DNA of 57,082 bases from Clostridiales bacterium UBA1234 (GCA_002308995.1 DBWQ01000012.1:1-57082); one strand, 5' to 3'; shown: positions 44,731 to 53,475, counted from the first letter of the stretch. Made by a program: numbers and translations. The notes: generated from the sequence alone by a model not told the origin.

Positions 44731-45645
44731 ATGGATATCAATTTCGAACTATATAAAGTGTTTTATTATATTGCCAAAGAAGGTAGCATTACAGCGGCAG
44801 CAGAAAAGCTATTTATTTCACAACCAGCAGTGACGCAAAGCCTAAAGAAACTAGAAGAAGAACTTGGGGGTCCCTTATTTATTCGTAAAAAAAGCGGTGT
44901 AATGCTTACCTCTGAGGGAGAAAAGTTATATGAATATATTGAAAACAGCATTCATGTACTGAATAATGCTAGCAACCTTTTTTCTCAGTATTTAAATAGC
45001 GATATTGGTAGAGTAAGAGTAAATGTGGCAGGATCTTGGGGAATGATTTTGTTACCAGAGATTATCAATCGTTTTCGCATCAAATATCCCAATGTAGAAG
45101 TTTCTATTACCGTAGAAAAAACAAGTGATGCCATAAAAAAAATTACTAATTCCGATATTGATATAGGGATTTTTGAAGGAAATATTGGCGCGTATAAAGA
45201 TGTCGTAGAAATAATGAATTTGGCAACCATTCCGTATTCATTTTTTACTACCAAAGAGTATTTAGATAAGGTGGGACCTGTTGATGTAAATCATCTCGAA
45301 AAATATGATTTTTATTTGCCAAAAGCGGATTCCAACCGTATGGCAATGTTAAATGCTAGCTTAGAAAAAGCTGGTTTAAAAATCAATTCCACTAAACATG
45401 TGGCAGGTACAGAAATGACTAAAAAAATCATTGAAAAAGGCCTTGGAATAGGATTTTTTAACGAAATTATTGTGAAAGATAGTCCTGAGTTTGTAAAAGT
45501 AGATCTGGGTATTGGTAGCATAGAAGGCGTATTAACATTTGCAGTAAAAAATAAAAAATTATTAAGTAATGCCTGTTTAAATTTCTTACAACTCATGGAA
45601 GAAGTGGTAAAAGAGGTTATCATAAATGAGAGAATGATACAGTAG
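44731..45645 (+). CDS. LysR-family transcriptional regulator
   Basis: A 304-residue regulator. The N-terminal winged HTH has FYYIAKEGSITAAAEKLFIS and QPAVTQSLKKLEEELGGPLF. The effector domain (from about 90) starts RVRVNVAGSWGMILLPEIINRF. ATG 44731 follows GGAGGG by seven bases. The effector and targets are unknown; the KtrB gene downstream is separated by a terminator and is not an obvious target. Confidence 0.93.
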   Translation: MDINFELYKVFYYIAKEGSITAAAEKLFISQPAVTQSLKKLEEELGGPLFIRKKSGVMLTSEGEKLYEYIENSIHVLNNASNLFSQYLNSDIGRVRVNVAGSWGMILLPEIINRFRIKYPNVEVSITVEKTSDAIKKITNSDIDIGIFEGNIGAYKDVVEIMNLATIPYSFFTTKEYLDKVGPVDVNHLEKYDFYLPKADSNRMAMLNASLEKAGLKINSTKHVAGTEMTKKIIEKGLGIGFFNEIIVKDSPEFVKVDLGIGSIEGVLTFAVKNKKLLSNACLNFLQLMEEVVKEVIINERMIQ

Positions 45646-45658
45646 TTTGATATAGATG

Positions 45659-45704
45659 AGCAACATACCGATTAACAGCTGGTTAGTCGGCATGTTGCTT
45701 TTTA
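45659..45704 (+). terminator. Terminator after the LysR gene
   Basis: AGCAACATACCGA / TCGGCATGTTGCT hairpin followed by TTTTT. Confidence 0.88.
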
Positions 45705-45804
45705 GTAGATGATATTTTCAAAAAGAGAAAACGAAAAAAAACATTTACTCTTAGCCACTCTTGATATATCATTATTATGAGAAAACATTTTGGGGGTACA
45801 TAGG

Positions 45805-47175
45805 ATGAAATATAAAAATAGATTTTCTCCAACGCAAGTCATTGCTTTGGGGTTTTTAATTACAATATTGATAGGAAGTTTATTATTTATGCTCCCTATC
45901 AGTAGGACGAGAAATTATTCTTATTTAGATGCTTTATTCACGGCAACATCAGCAACATGTGTTACCGGCCATTCCACAATTGATGCTTTCCAAGATTTAA
46001 CTATTTTTGGACAAATCGTATTAATGTTACTCATTCAAATTGGAGGGCTGGGCTTTATTTTAGTATTTGCTTTATTTTTACTGATGTTTGGGAAAAAAAT
46101 AACACTCAAGAATCGCATTTTAATTAGTCAATCTGTTAGCAAAGATGATTTCGAAGGTGTCGTTAAACTTCTTCATAAAATTATCAAGTATACTTTTTCT
46201 ATCGAATTAATAGGAGCATTTATACTTGCGATGGGTTTTTCAAAAGAATTTGATTTTGTGCATTCTCTCTATTATGGTTTATTCCATTCCATTTCGGCTT
46301 TTTGTAATGCGGGTTTTGACATTTTGCCAGGGGATAGCCTTCTACCTTATGCACTGGATAAAACCATTAATATTACTTTAATGATGCTGATTCAAATTGG
46401 TGGACTTGGTTTTTTAGTATGGGATGATATCACAAAAGCAATACATGCAATATTGATTGAAAAAAAAGGATTTCAAAAAAGCTTTCAAAAACTAAATCTA
46501 CATACTAAGATGGTACTAGTCATGCAAGTAATCTTAGTAGTACTAGGAGCATTAACCTTTATCACGCTAGAATTTTATAATCAGGAAACAATTGGAAGCC
46601 TAAGTTTATCCAATAAATTTCTAGTAGCTAATTTTCAGGTGATTTCTGCTAGAACAGCAGGTATGGCAACAATTCCAATGGTTAGCTTAAAAATACCAAC
46701 CAAACTACTGATGATCTTTTTAATGCTAGTGGGAGGTGCACCTGGTAGTATGGCAGGTGGCTTAAAAACAGTCACATTAATGGTCATCTTTTGCGGCATG
46801 CTTGCCATCATTAAAGGAAAGAAAAATATCACCGTATTTAGAAGAACTATACCACGTGAAATCTACGAAAAAGCATGTACCATTTTTTTAATCATGTTTG
46901 TGCTAACCTATTTTTCGATGGTGATTATCATGTGCAATTTAACGGAACCATTAAATTCACTGGATGTATTATTTGATAATGCTTCTTCTATTGCAACGGT
47001 TGGCCTTTCTACAGGAGCCATTACCAAGATGAATACGATATCCATTTGTACAACAATTTTCTTAATGTTTATCGGAAGAGTAGGAACCATTACCACAGCA
47101 CTTGCCTTTTTAATTGAAAGACCAAAAGAAAATGATGAAGTGGTGTATGCCCACGAAAATGTAATTGTAGGATAA
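45805..47175 (+). CDS. ktrB: Potassium uptake channel subunit KtrB/TrkH
   Basis: A 456-residue membrane protein with four pore repeats. The selectivity turns read ATCVTGH, FCNAGFD, SARTAGM and ATVGLSTG. It would form the K+ channel of a Ktr system, gated by KtrA at 48046. ATG 45805 is chosen (TGGGGGT upstream); the frame is open five codons further. An unknown gene separates it from its partner. Confidence 0.93.
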   Translation: MKYKNRFSPTQVIALGFLITILIGSLLFMLPISRTRNYSYLDALFTATSATCVTGHSTIDAFQDLTIFGQIVLMLLIQIGGLGFILVFALFLLMFGKKITLKNRILISQSVSKDDFEGVVKLLHKIIKYTFSIELIGAFILAMGFSKEFDFVHSLYYGLFHSISAFCNAGFDILPGDSLLPYALDKTINITLMMLIQIGGLGFLVWDDITKAIHAILIEKKGFQKSFQKLNLHTKMVLVMQVILVVLGALTFITLEFYNQETIGSLSLSNKFLVANFQVISARTAGMATIPMVSLKIPTKLLMIFLMLVGGAPGSMAGGLKTVTLMVIFCGMLAIIKGKKNITVFRRTIPREIYEKACTIFLIMFVLTYFSMVIIMCNLTEPLNSLDVLFDNASSIATVGLSTGAITKMNTISICTTIFLMFIGRVGTITTALAFLIERPKENDEVVYAHENVIVG

Positions 47176-47186
47176 TTAAGAAAGAG

Positions 47187-48013
47187 ATGAGAAAAATGAA
47201 TTGGATAGACAAAATTAAATTGGAATGGAATATAAAAAAAGCAGAAAAAAAGTGGGATAAGTATTTAATCGATACGAATCCACATACGAAACGTAGTATT
47301 TGTAGTTTCTTAGGTGATAAAAACTGTATTTATGATGATTCTTTAATTGATATGTTATGGGATTTGTCATCAGAAGAACATACAAATGAAAAAATAGGGG
47401 TACACATAACGGGAAAAGAAGAATGGGCTCAGAATATCATGAGAGAAGGGCTGATAATTACAGGCCACCTTTCATCTGGTGCTAATAATCTAGATTCTCC
47501 AATTGAATACAATGTATCAATTGTGAATGAATCACCGCATCGTAGTCTAAGATTTTTGAATCTATTAGCATTTACAATGAATCGGCATTCGGCTACAAAA
47601 GAGTGAGCGATAAAACGGGTGCTGTCATTGTTTCGTATCCAAAGGATAAGGAGGATAGTGAAGTATGTGAGTATCGCTTTGAAGATATTCCACAAGAAAT
47701 GATGGAAGCATATAAACAATATGGTATGCTTGAAAAAATACTTGAAAATCGTAGACCAACAAAGTATTTAAAAACAGAATTCATTCAAGGATACATTCGA
47801 GGAACCTTTAGAGAAGATGGGAAGGTAGAACTAAAATATATTGATAAAAAAGATATTGTAAAGGATGTTTCTGACTCAAAATTTAATTTTGATGGTAATA
47901 CTTCTTCGCAAAATCCGTGGGGAGATATTTCAGCTTCTCGTAGTAAGTGGGAAGCGAATCATCCGAGCATTCATCAAACACAAGAACGTAATGACAATGA
48001 AATAGGAATGTAA
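47187..48013 (+). CDS. Unknown protein with two tandem +1 shifts at CGG
   Basis: About 274 residues after two shifts. No family recognised. The first frame ends LLAFTMN; then CGG 47583 and CGG 47590, separated by one base triplet plus one base, take it through Gly-Ile-Gly to YKRVSDKTGAVIVSYPKD. It is soluble and charged, with a helical head (IDKIKLEWNIKKAEKKWDKY) and an Asn/Ser-rich tail. The region GEEWAQ-like, IMREGLIITGHLSSG might be an enzyme pocket. Unshifted reading stops at 47606. The start is ATG 47187 or 47196, with only weak ribosome sites. It lies between ktrB and ktrA, so a role in K+ uptake is possible. Confidence 0.75.
47583..47586 (+). other. CGG-C +1 shift site 6 (first of tandem pair)
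   Basis: Zero-phase AAT-CGG-C; the corrected reading is AAT-GGC-ATT (Asn-Gly-Ile). Confidence 0.8.
47590..47593 (+). other. CGG-C +1 shift site 7 (second of tandem pair)
   Basis: In the frame set by site 6, ATT-CGG-C; the corrected reading is ATT-GGC-TAC (Ile-Gly-Tyr). After site 6 alone the frame stops within seven codons. Confidence 0.8.
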
Positions 48014-48045
48014 TTATTTAGCAGATATAAGATAGGAGGATAACA

Positions 48046-48717
48046 ATGAAAAAAAATAAAGAACAAATTTTAATTATTGGACTTGGCCGTTTTGGCATGA
48101 GCTTGGCAATGGCCTTGGAGCCATATGATTGTGAAGTCATGGCCATAGATACATCTGCCGAACTAGTGGATGATATTGCTCCCCATGTTACCCATGCGGC
48201 TAAGGTAGATGCCATGGATATTGATAGCTTAAAAAAGCTTGGTGCTTCTAATTTTGACGTCGCTGTGATTGCGATTGGGGATGATTTAGAAGCAAGTATC
48301 ATGATTGCATTAACACTAAAGGAACTTAATGTACCTTATATCATTGCCAAATCTCGTGATGAGAAGCATACCAAGTTATTAAATATGATTGGCGTGGATA
48401 AAGTGGTTCAACCAGAAAGAGAATCTGGTATTCGTATTGCGAAAAACATCATGCACAAGAGTGTCATTGAAAGAGTTGAATTTGGTAAAGAGTATAGTGT
48501 ATTAGAAATCGAAACACCAAAAGAGTGGATAGGAGAAGCTTTAAATAGGCTAAATGTTAGACCTAAATATAATATCAATATTGTATGTATTGAGAAAGAG
48601 GGCGGAAAAGTAGTGATTCCAACTGCTGATTATGTCATAGAAGAAAAAGATAATTTAATGGTGATATCACCAAATAAAGAGTTAGAACCAGATGGCTATT
48701 TAGGAAGACTTTTGTAA
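48046..48717 (+). CDS. ktrA: Potassium channel regulator KtrA (RCK)
   Basis: A 223-residue cytoplasmic gating ring subunit. Rossmann motif IIGLGRFGMSLAMAL and the acidic end of strand 2 (VMAIDTSAEL) bind nucleotide. The C-terminal RCK_C domain starts near residue 140 (SVLEIETPKEWIGEAL). AGGAGG lies upstream. Partner of KtrB at 45805. Confidence 0.95.
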   Translation: MKKNKEQILIIGLGRFGMSLAMALEPYDCEVMAIDTSAELVDDIAPHVTHAAKVDAMDIDSLKKLGASNFDVAVIAIGDDLEASIMIALTLKELNVPYIIAKSRDEKHTKLLNMIGVDKVVQPERESGIRIAKNIMHKSVIERVEFGKEYSVLEIETPKEWIGEALNRLNVRPKYNINIVCIEKEGGKVVIPTADYVIEEKDNLMVISPNKELEPDGYLGRLL

Positions 48718-48733
48718 CTTTTGAGGTGAATCT

Positions 48734-50537
48734 ATGAAAAACAAACAAGATACGTATTCTTTCGCATATGTCAAAGCACTTCTCAAATTTGAAGCTTTCT
48801 ATAAATTAGTATTGGGTATGATCTTAATCCCATTTGTCACATTTGTGTTGGGACAAATGATGAGACTAGTAGGGTACCCCTATTTAACTGCCGAAAATGT
48901 TTTTGGATTTATCAAAAATCCGCTTGCTATTTTGCTTATGATAGCCATATTCTTGGGATTTATTCTCTTAACACTATTTGATATTAGTACCATTATCGTC
49001 TTATATGATATGGCACGTACTAATACCAAGGTGGTTTTAAAAGAAGCCATGAAACAATCCTTTGAAAAGTGTCAAATGATTGTATCAAGCAAAAGTATCA
49101 TAGGAGCGCTGATATTGGCGTTCCTCGTTCCATTTCTCAACCTTGGAGCGATGATGAATGTTGTTGCTACGTACAAAATACCAGAGCTGTTAATGAGATT
49201 TTTAGAAAGAAATAATGGCTTGTGCCGGAATCGTATTATTTTCGTACTTAATCCTCTCTTATTATTTATTTACGTGGATTTATACGTTGCATTATATGAT
49301 TTTAGAAAATAAGGATTTAAAAGAGGCTTTGAAAAAAAGTAAAACATTAATAAAAGGTCATAAAGAAAAAGATTATCTTAAACTATTAGGAATAGAAATA
49401 TTGTTTTTTGTTTTATATATAGTAGTGATATCGCTTGGTATTTTAATCTTGATAGCTATTAGCAAACTATTGCAAACAAGATTGCTTTTAGAAAGTATTC
49501 TTTTAACAGTGGCTATATGGTTTTTGACAATCGCATTACTTATTTTTTCAATTCTTTCAAATGCGATTAGCTATTCTTTTATATGTCGATTCTATTACCA
49601 ACATAAGCAAGAAACAAAAGAATCTGATACAACAATGCAAATAGAGCCATGTACCAAAGAGCAAAATACGAAAGCAAGAAAAATCATGCTTTGTTTTACG
49701 GTATTAGCGTTGGCGGGTGGAAGCTTATTTGTATATTTGCACTTAACAGGCAAAACCAATTTGAACATTGAATCCATGAAAACGGTTGAAATCACTGCTC
49801 ATCGAGGAGCAAGTAAAAACTATCCAGAAAATACAATGGCAGCATTTGAAGGGGCAAGTCTTTTGGGAACAGACTGGATAGAACTTGATGTTCAACAAAC
49901 TAAAGATGGAGAAATTGTGGTCTCTCATGATATGAATTTAATGCGTACGGCTGGAATCAATAAAGACATTATTGATTTAACCTACGATGAGCTAAAAGAG
50001 ATTGATGTGGGGAGCTTTTTTAAAAAGGAATACAAAGACGAAAGGATTCCACTCCTACAAGACGTCTTAAGAATGGCATGGGAAAAGAACTTGCGATTAA
50101 ATATCGAAATCAAACCATCAGGAAGAGAAGTAGACTTTGAACAAAAGGTGGTAGATTTGATTCGCAAATATTACTTCGAGGAAAGATGTGTGGTTGCTTC
50201 TCAATCTTATGAGGTTTTAGAAACTATAAAAAAAATAGACTCTAACGTCAAAACCGTTTATGTAACAAGTATTGCCTTAGGAAACATGACAAAGTTAGAA
50301 GCTGCAGATATTTTTAGTGTAGAATCTTTTAACGCTTCCAAAACACTTGTCAAAAGAATTCATAATAACGGAAAAGAAATATGGGTATGGACAGTCAATG
50401 CCGAAGAAAACATGCAAAAAATGATGGAACTAGGAGTGGATAATATCATTACAGATGACGTAATCACTTGTAGAAAACTAATGATAGAAAATAGAAATAG
50501 CGATTATATTACGCAGCTAATAAAAAAGATTCAATAA
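48734..50537 (+). CDS. Membrane glycerophosphodiester phosphodiesterase, +1 shift at CGG 49226
   Basis: About 600 residues after one shift, the usual length for this two-domain family. The first frame and the early second frame form a membrane domain with six to eight helices (GPDPase_memb type). The shift lies inside it: NNGLC, then GIVLFSYLILSYY. After one more helix near 340 comes the GDPD barrel with VEITAHRGASKNYPENTM, WIELDVQQTKDGEIVVSHD and LNIEIKPSG. It hydrolyses glycerophosphodiesters to glycerol-3-phosphate and an alcohol, probably outside the cell. TGC-CGG-A is corrected to TGC-GGA. Unshifted reading ends at 49312. GAGGTGA precedes the ATG. Confidence 0.92.
49226..49229 (+). other. 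CGG-A +1 shift site 8 (glycerophosphodiesterase)
   Basis: Zero-phase TGC-CGG-A; the corrected TGC-GGA-ATC (Cys-Gly-Ile) continues a membrane helix. Confidence 0.88.
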
Positions 50538-50567
50538 AAAACTGTCTCGAAAGAGACAGTTTTTTAT
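50536..50567. terminator. Bidirectional terminator
   Basis: AAAAAACTGTCTC / GAGACAGTTTTTT with A and T runs, shared by the convergent genes on both sides. Confidence 0.92.
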
Positions 50568-51673
50568 TAGGGAAGATATTTTTTAAAATAAGCATTTTTA
50601 ACAATACTTAAATCAATAGCCTCGTGAATACCATCCTCAGTTGCTCCATCAGCTGAAAATTGCCATCCAATGATTTTATCTAGAAAATCACCAGAATAAG
50701 GATTGATAAACTCTTTACCCGTATCTAGCTGTGCTTTAATTTGATGATGATTATCCAAAACATAGTTGGAAACCATCATAGCTTGTTCAAAATTGATAAA
50801 CTCTGCAAATGTACTATTTGGAATGATCCCATTTTGTGGATAACGAGCCACCCAAAAATCACAGTCTAATTCAGACAAGTAATCATTTCCTATTTTGGCA
50901 TTAGTATATAGGATACAATGAATGTTATCTTCATTAAATTTTTGAATTAAGCTTTGTAGTAGGTCAGTTCTCTCATCCCAAATACCATCAGCACGCCCTT
51001 CGCCTTCTTGAAACTCTAAATCAATGGCAAGAGGAAGAACATTCATTTTAGCTGGATGCTCTGCCAAGAAAGATTTCACAAAATCTACTTCTTCTATCAC
51101 TTCTTCTTCATTTAAAGCTTCATCTAAAAAGTAAAACCCATAAGGAATCTTTAAAAAGTCACAAATAGCAATATAATCATCAGCACAAGCATCACGATAA
51201 AAGTTTCCCTTTTCACCATAGCCACGACCACCAAGACGAATATATACATAGTTAATACCGTGATTAAGTACAAAAAGGGCAAAGTCACCAGAGTTTTCAA
51301 AATTATCACGCATATTAAATTCGGAAACATCCACCATCAAAGAGTGTTTTTCAAAAGTATGAAATTGGTAGTATTTAGCACAGCTTTTGGGAATCTCTCC
51401 AGAGCGTCCAGCAAAACTAATCGTATAAGTATTGGATAAAAAATTGTCATGTACAATAGAAATCAAATCATATTTAGAAAGAACTAAAAATTCATCTTTA
51501 TCATAATACAGTTTTACATCATCTTCACAAATAATGGCGGGTTTGGCATTAGAAAGATTGAGAGGAAGGTCCTTTTTCAAAATTAGTCTCAAAAAAAACC
51601 ATATCAAAAAAAAGGTAATCAATAGTATCAGAAAAACAAAAATAGTAAATCGAAATTTATTTTTAATTGTCAT
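50567..51673 (-). CDS. Membrane-anchored GH25 (lysozyme-like) hydrolase
   Basis: A 368-residue exported protein. One N-terminal helix (about 8-30) anchors it. The GH25 barrel (from about 135) has MVDVSEFN, YVYIRLGGRG, PYGFYFLDEA, LAIDLEF (catalytic Asp and Glu) and CILYTNAK, then FWVARYP and IGWQFSADG. Such enzymes cut the MurNAc-GlcNAc bond of peptidoglycan. ATG at 51673 follows GGTGA on the minus strand; the frame is open 46 codons further but without a ribosome site. The ~115-residue segment between helix and barrel is unrecognised. No in-frame CGG. Confidence 0.88.
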   Translation of the reverse strand: MTIKNKFRFTIFVFLILLITFFLIWFFLRLILKKDLPLNLSNAKPAIICEDDVKLYYDKDEFLVLSKYDLISIVHDNFLSNTYTISFAGRSGEIPKSCAKYYQFHTFEKHSLMVDVSEFNMRDNFENSGDFALFVLNHGINYVYIRLGGRGYGEKGNFYRDACADDYIAICDFLKIPYGFYFLDEALNEEEVIEEVDFVKSFLAEHPAKMNVLPLAIDLEFQEGEGRADGIWDERTDLLQSLIQKFNEDNIHCILYTNAKIGNDYLSELDCDFWVARYPQNGIIPNSTFAEFINFEQAMMVSNYVLDNHHQIKAQLDTGKEFINPYSGDFLDKIIGWQFSADGATEDGIHEAIDLSIVKNAYFKKYLP

Positions 51674-52134
51674 AAAAATCACCAACAAAAATATATCATA
51701 AATAAAGCAAAAAGTCATTGATTTTACAAATTGTTTACGAATCAAGAAGAAAAAGATGAACATGCACCTGACATGCTTTAACAGAATACAATGAAGCAAG
51801 AACAGAAGCAAGTCATGGAGGTGTTTATATGTTGGGAATTTTTTCTACACTTGAAATGATCAAAGAGTTTTTTTTCTTAGTAGGATATGTCACAAGTAAC
51901 AACATCTTTCCGGAGCCACTTACTCCAGAAGAGGAAGAAAAATATATTACTCGATATTTAACAGGAGATGAAGAAGCCAAAAAAATACTTATCGAAAGAA
52001 ACTTAAGGTTAGTAGCACACATCGCCAAAAAGTACACAAACACAAATATCGAACAAGAAGATATAATCTCCATAGGCACCATCGGACTCATCAAAGCCAT
52101 CAATAGTTACCAAGATAGCAAAGGAGTAAAACTG

Positions 52135-52138
52135 CGGA
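52135..52138 (+). other. CGG-A +1 shift site 9 (sigK)
   Basis: Zero-phase CTG-CGG-A; the corrected CTG-GGA-ACC (Leu-Gly-Thr) restores the region 2.4 helix. Unshifted reading stays open to 52680 and enters the HTH gene. Confidence 0.9.
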
Positions 52139-52159
52139 ACCTATGCCGCACGATGCATC

Positions 52160-52172
52160 GAAAATGGGATAT
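52160..52172 (+). other. Element junction in sigK (left attachment site)
   Basis: sigK homology runs through ATCGAAAATG (Ile-Glu-Asn) and then diverges (GGATATTC instead of the expected AAATT or GAATT). The AATG(A) core is the crossover region used by Bacillus skin. The exact base is uncertain to within a few positions because attR is outside the window. Confidence 0.7.
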
Positions 52173-52179
52173 TCGCCTG

Positions 52180-52680
52180 TTGGAAAACACTGAACAAAGG
52201 CAAATTTTTTCGAATAGGGTTCAAAGCAAAATACACCAAATTATTCCAAAAAAAATAAGAAATAGTAACTTAACTTGTGATGACTGCGTAGATTTTGCTA
52301 CTACTATTAAGTACTATAGGCAACAACATGGATTGACACAAGAAGAACTTGGAAAACTATGTAATGTTAGTGAGGGCATAATTAGGCACGCTGAACAAAA
52401 TGAGCATGTTACGGTAACAAATTTATTAAAAATGAAAGAAGTTATGAAAATAAATGAGAAACAAATTATAAACGACTATGATAGGTTCTTAATGGACAAT
52501 CCAAATCAAAAGATAAAAAAGTATATGAAAGATAATAAAATTACTTTGAAGAATCTTAGAGAGAAAACTGGCATATCAAAAAGTACCTGCTATCACTGGT
52601 TTCAACGCGATAAATGTATTTCTAGGGGTAGCTATGAAAAACTAAAGAACTGTGGATTGTTTAATACTATAATTAACTAG
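52180..52680 (+). CDS. Element regulator with two helix-turn-helix domains
   Basis: About 166 residues. The first XRE-type HTH is in YYRQQHGLTQEELGKLCNVS and EGIIRHAEQNEHV; a second HTH-like part is in KDNKITLKNLREKTGIS and KSTCYHWFQRDK. It would be the element's repressor or excision control. The start is unclear: TTG 52180 is the most likely within the element, ATG 52153 lies in sigK. The frame is continuous with the unshifted sigK frame. A terminator follows. Confidence 0.7.
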   Translation: MENTEQRQIFSNRVQSKIHQIIPKKIRNSNLTCDDCVDFATTIKYYRQQHGLTQEELGKLCNVSEGIIRHAEQNEHVTVTNLLKMKEVMKINEKQIINDYDRFLMDNPNQKIKKYMKDNKITLKNLREKTGISKSTCYHWFQRDKCISRGSYEKLKNCGLFNTIIN

Positions 52681-52726
52681 AAAAAGTGAAAACTTTAAGT
52701 AACGTGGACAAGCATATAATATTTTT

Positions 52727-52756
52727 AAAAAGGAACTGTAAAAAAGTTCCTTTTTT
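52727..52756 (+). terminator. Terminator after the HTH gene
   Basis: AAAAAGGAACT / AGTTCCTTTTT hairpin with a T run. Confidence 0.88.
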
Positions 52757-52791
52757 ATTCTATGGAAAAATTTTTTAAGGAGGATTTAAAA

Positions 52792-53043
52792 ATGAAAGAG
52801 AAAAAAAGAGAAAATGGAGTAATTGGCTACGAGGTGCAAACTCAAAATGAAGAAATGTATAAGGTAATTGAATTTAGCGAAAACGGAGCTAATGGAATCT
52901 GCATTAGAAAATATGGCGAAAGAAAGGGAATTAATATTGGCTATACAAACGAAAGAGAATTAAAGACTATTTTAGTGGGATATGCCATTGAGAACTATAT
53001 CTTAAAGCAAAGACTAAAGAAAGCTAAAAAAGCCTTAAAGTGA
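52792..53043 (+). CDS. Small element protein, 83 aa
   Basis: A charged protein with a beta-rich centre (IGYEVQTQNEEMYKVIEF, GICIRKYGERKGINIGY) and a lysine-rich helical tail. ATG 52792 is chosen because AAGGAGG lies upstream; an ATG at 52762 precedes that site. Family unknown. The next gene starts nine bases after its stop. Confidence 0.75.
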   Translation: MKEKKRENGVIGYEVQTQNEEMYKVIEFSENGANGICIRKYGERKGINIGYTNERELKTILVGYAIENYILKQRLKKAKKALK

Positions 53044-53052
53044 GGTGAAAAG

Positions 53053-53469
53053 ATGAAAGCAAGATACTATAGAATGATTGAAAAGTACTTATATCACTAT
53101 TATGAACCCGAGGTACTAGTTCAGGAAGTGAGGGATTATTATATATCACGAATGAATTATAGCAAAACAACGTGGCTGAAAGGGTACAATACGCTCGAAA
53201 ACCAAGCTATCAAGCTGATGGATTCTAGAGAATTGAAGGAGATTAGAGAGTGGGTAGCTTTCTTAAAGAAAGTACTCACTTTTTTTTATGAGGAAAATTC
53301 TAAATATTATAACTTCATCAACTACAAGTATTTTCAAAAGAAGAAAAAGAGTGAAATTATGCATATTTTTGAATTGGACTATTTAGCCTATACAGAACTT
53401 AATATGAAGATCATCGAGGATATTTATTCCAAAGCTGTCCTAGAAGGGTTAATTGAAGAAGGGAAGTGA
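53053..53469 (+). CDS. Phage/ICE regulator-like protein, 138 aa
   Basis: An all-helical protein. Pairs of aromatic residues (YLYHYYE, FFYEENSKYYNFINYKYF) and a C-terminal KKKKSEIMHIFELDYLAYTELN segment resemble ArpU/RinA-type late regulators or sigma-4-like domains. The match is by pattern only. GAGGTG precedes the ATG; it is in one cluster with the genes on both sides. Confidence 0.6.
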   Translation: MKARYYRMIEKYLYHYYEPEVLVQEVRDYYISRMNYSKTTWLKGYNTLENQAIKLMDSRELKEIREWVAFLKKVLTFFYEENSKYYNFINYKYFQKKKKSEIMHIFELDYLAYTELNMKIIEDIYSKAVLEGLIEEGK

Positions 53470-53475
53470 TAAGAG

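Larger units (their letters stand above)
51829..52258 (+). pseudogene. sigK: Pro-sigma-K gene, 5' half, interrupted by an element, +1 shift at CGG 52135
   Basis: The N-terminal part of the late mother-cell sigma factor. A hydrophobic pro-sequence (residues 1-25, FSTLEMIKEFFFLVGYV) is followed by region 2: LIERNLRLVAHIAKKY and EDIISIGTIGLIKAINSYQ. CGG at 52135 (codon 103) interrupts KGVKL; the shifted frame gives GTYAARCIEN, where Bacillus has ATYAARCIEN. Homology stops right after GAAAATG (near 52168), where skin elements insert in Bacillus and Clostridioides sigK. The rest (to TAA 52256) is element sequence. The 3' half is not in the window. AGGTG lies ahead of the ATG. It is probably rebuilt by excision rather than dead. 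Confidence 0.9.

Noticed and set aside
14601..52138. CGG frame breaks as sequencing or assembly errors
   Set aside because: They do not lie in homopolymers; many other CGG and GGA contexts are unaffected, and errors would not respect the reading phase. Raw reads should still be checked.
14601..52138. Simple reassignment of CGG to another amino acid
   Set aside because: A reassigned triplet keeps the frame. Here the frame changes by +1 at each site, and homology resumes only in the new frame.
51829..52680. The 283-codon open frame as a genuine sigma factor-HTH fusion gene
   Set aside because: Sigma-K homology continues for ten residues in the +1 frame after the CGG, and the HTH part belongs to the inserted element. 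The continuity is probably accidental, though worth testing.
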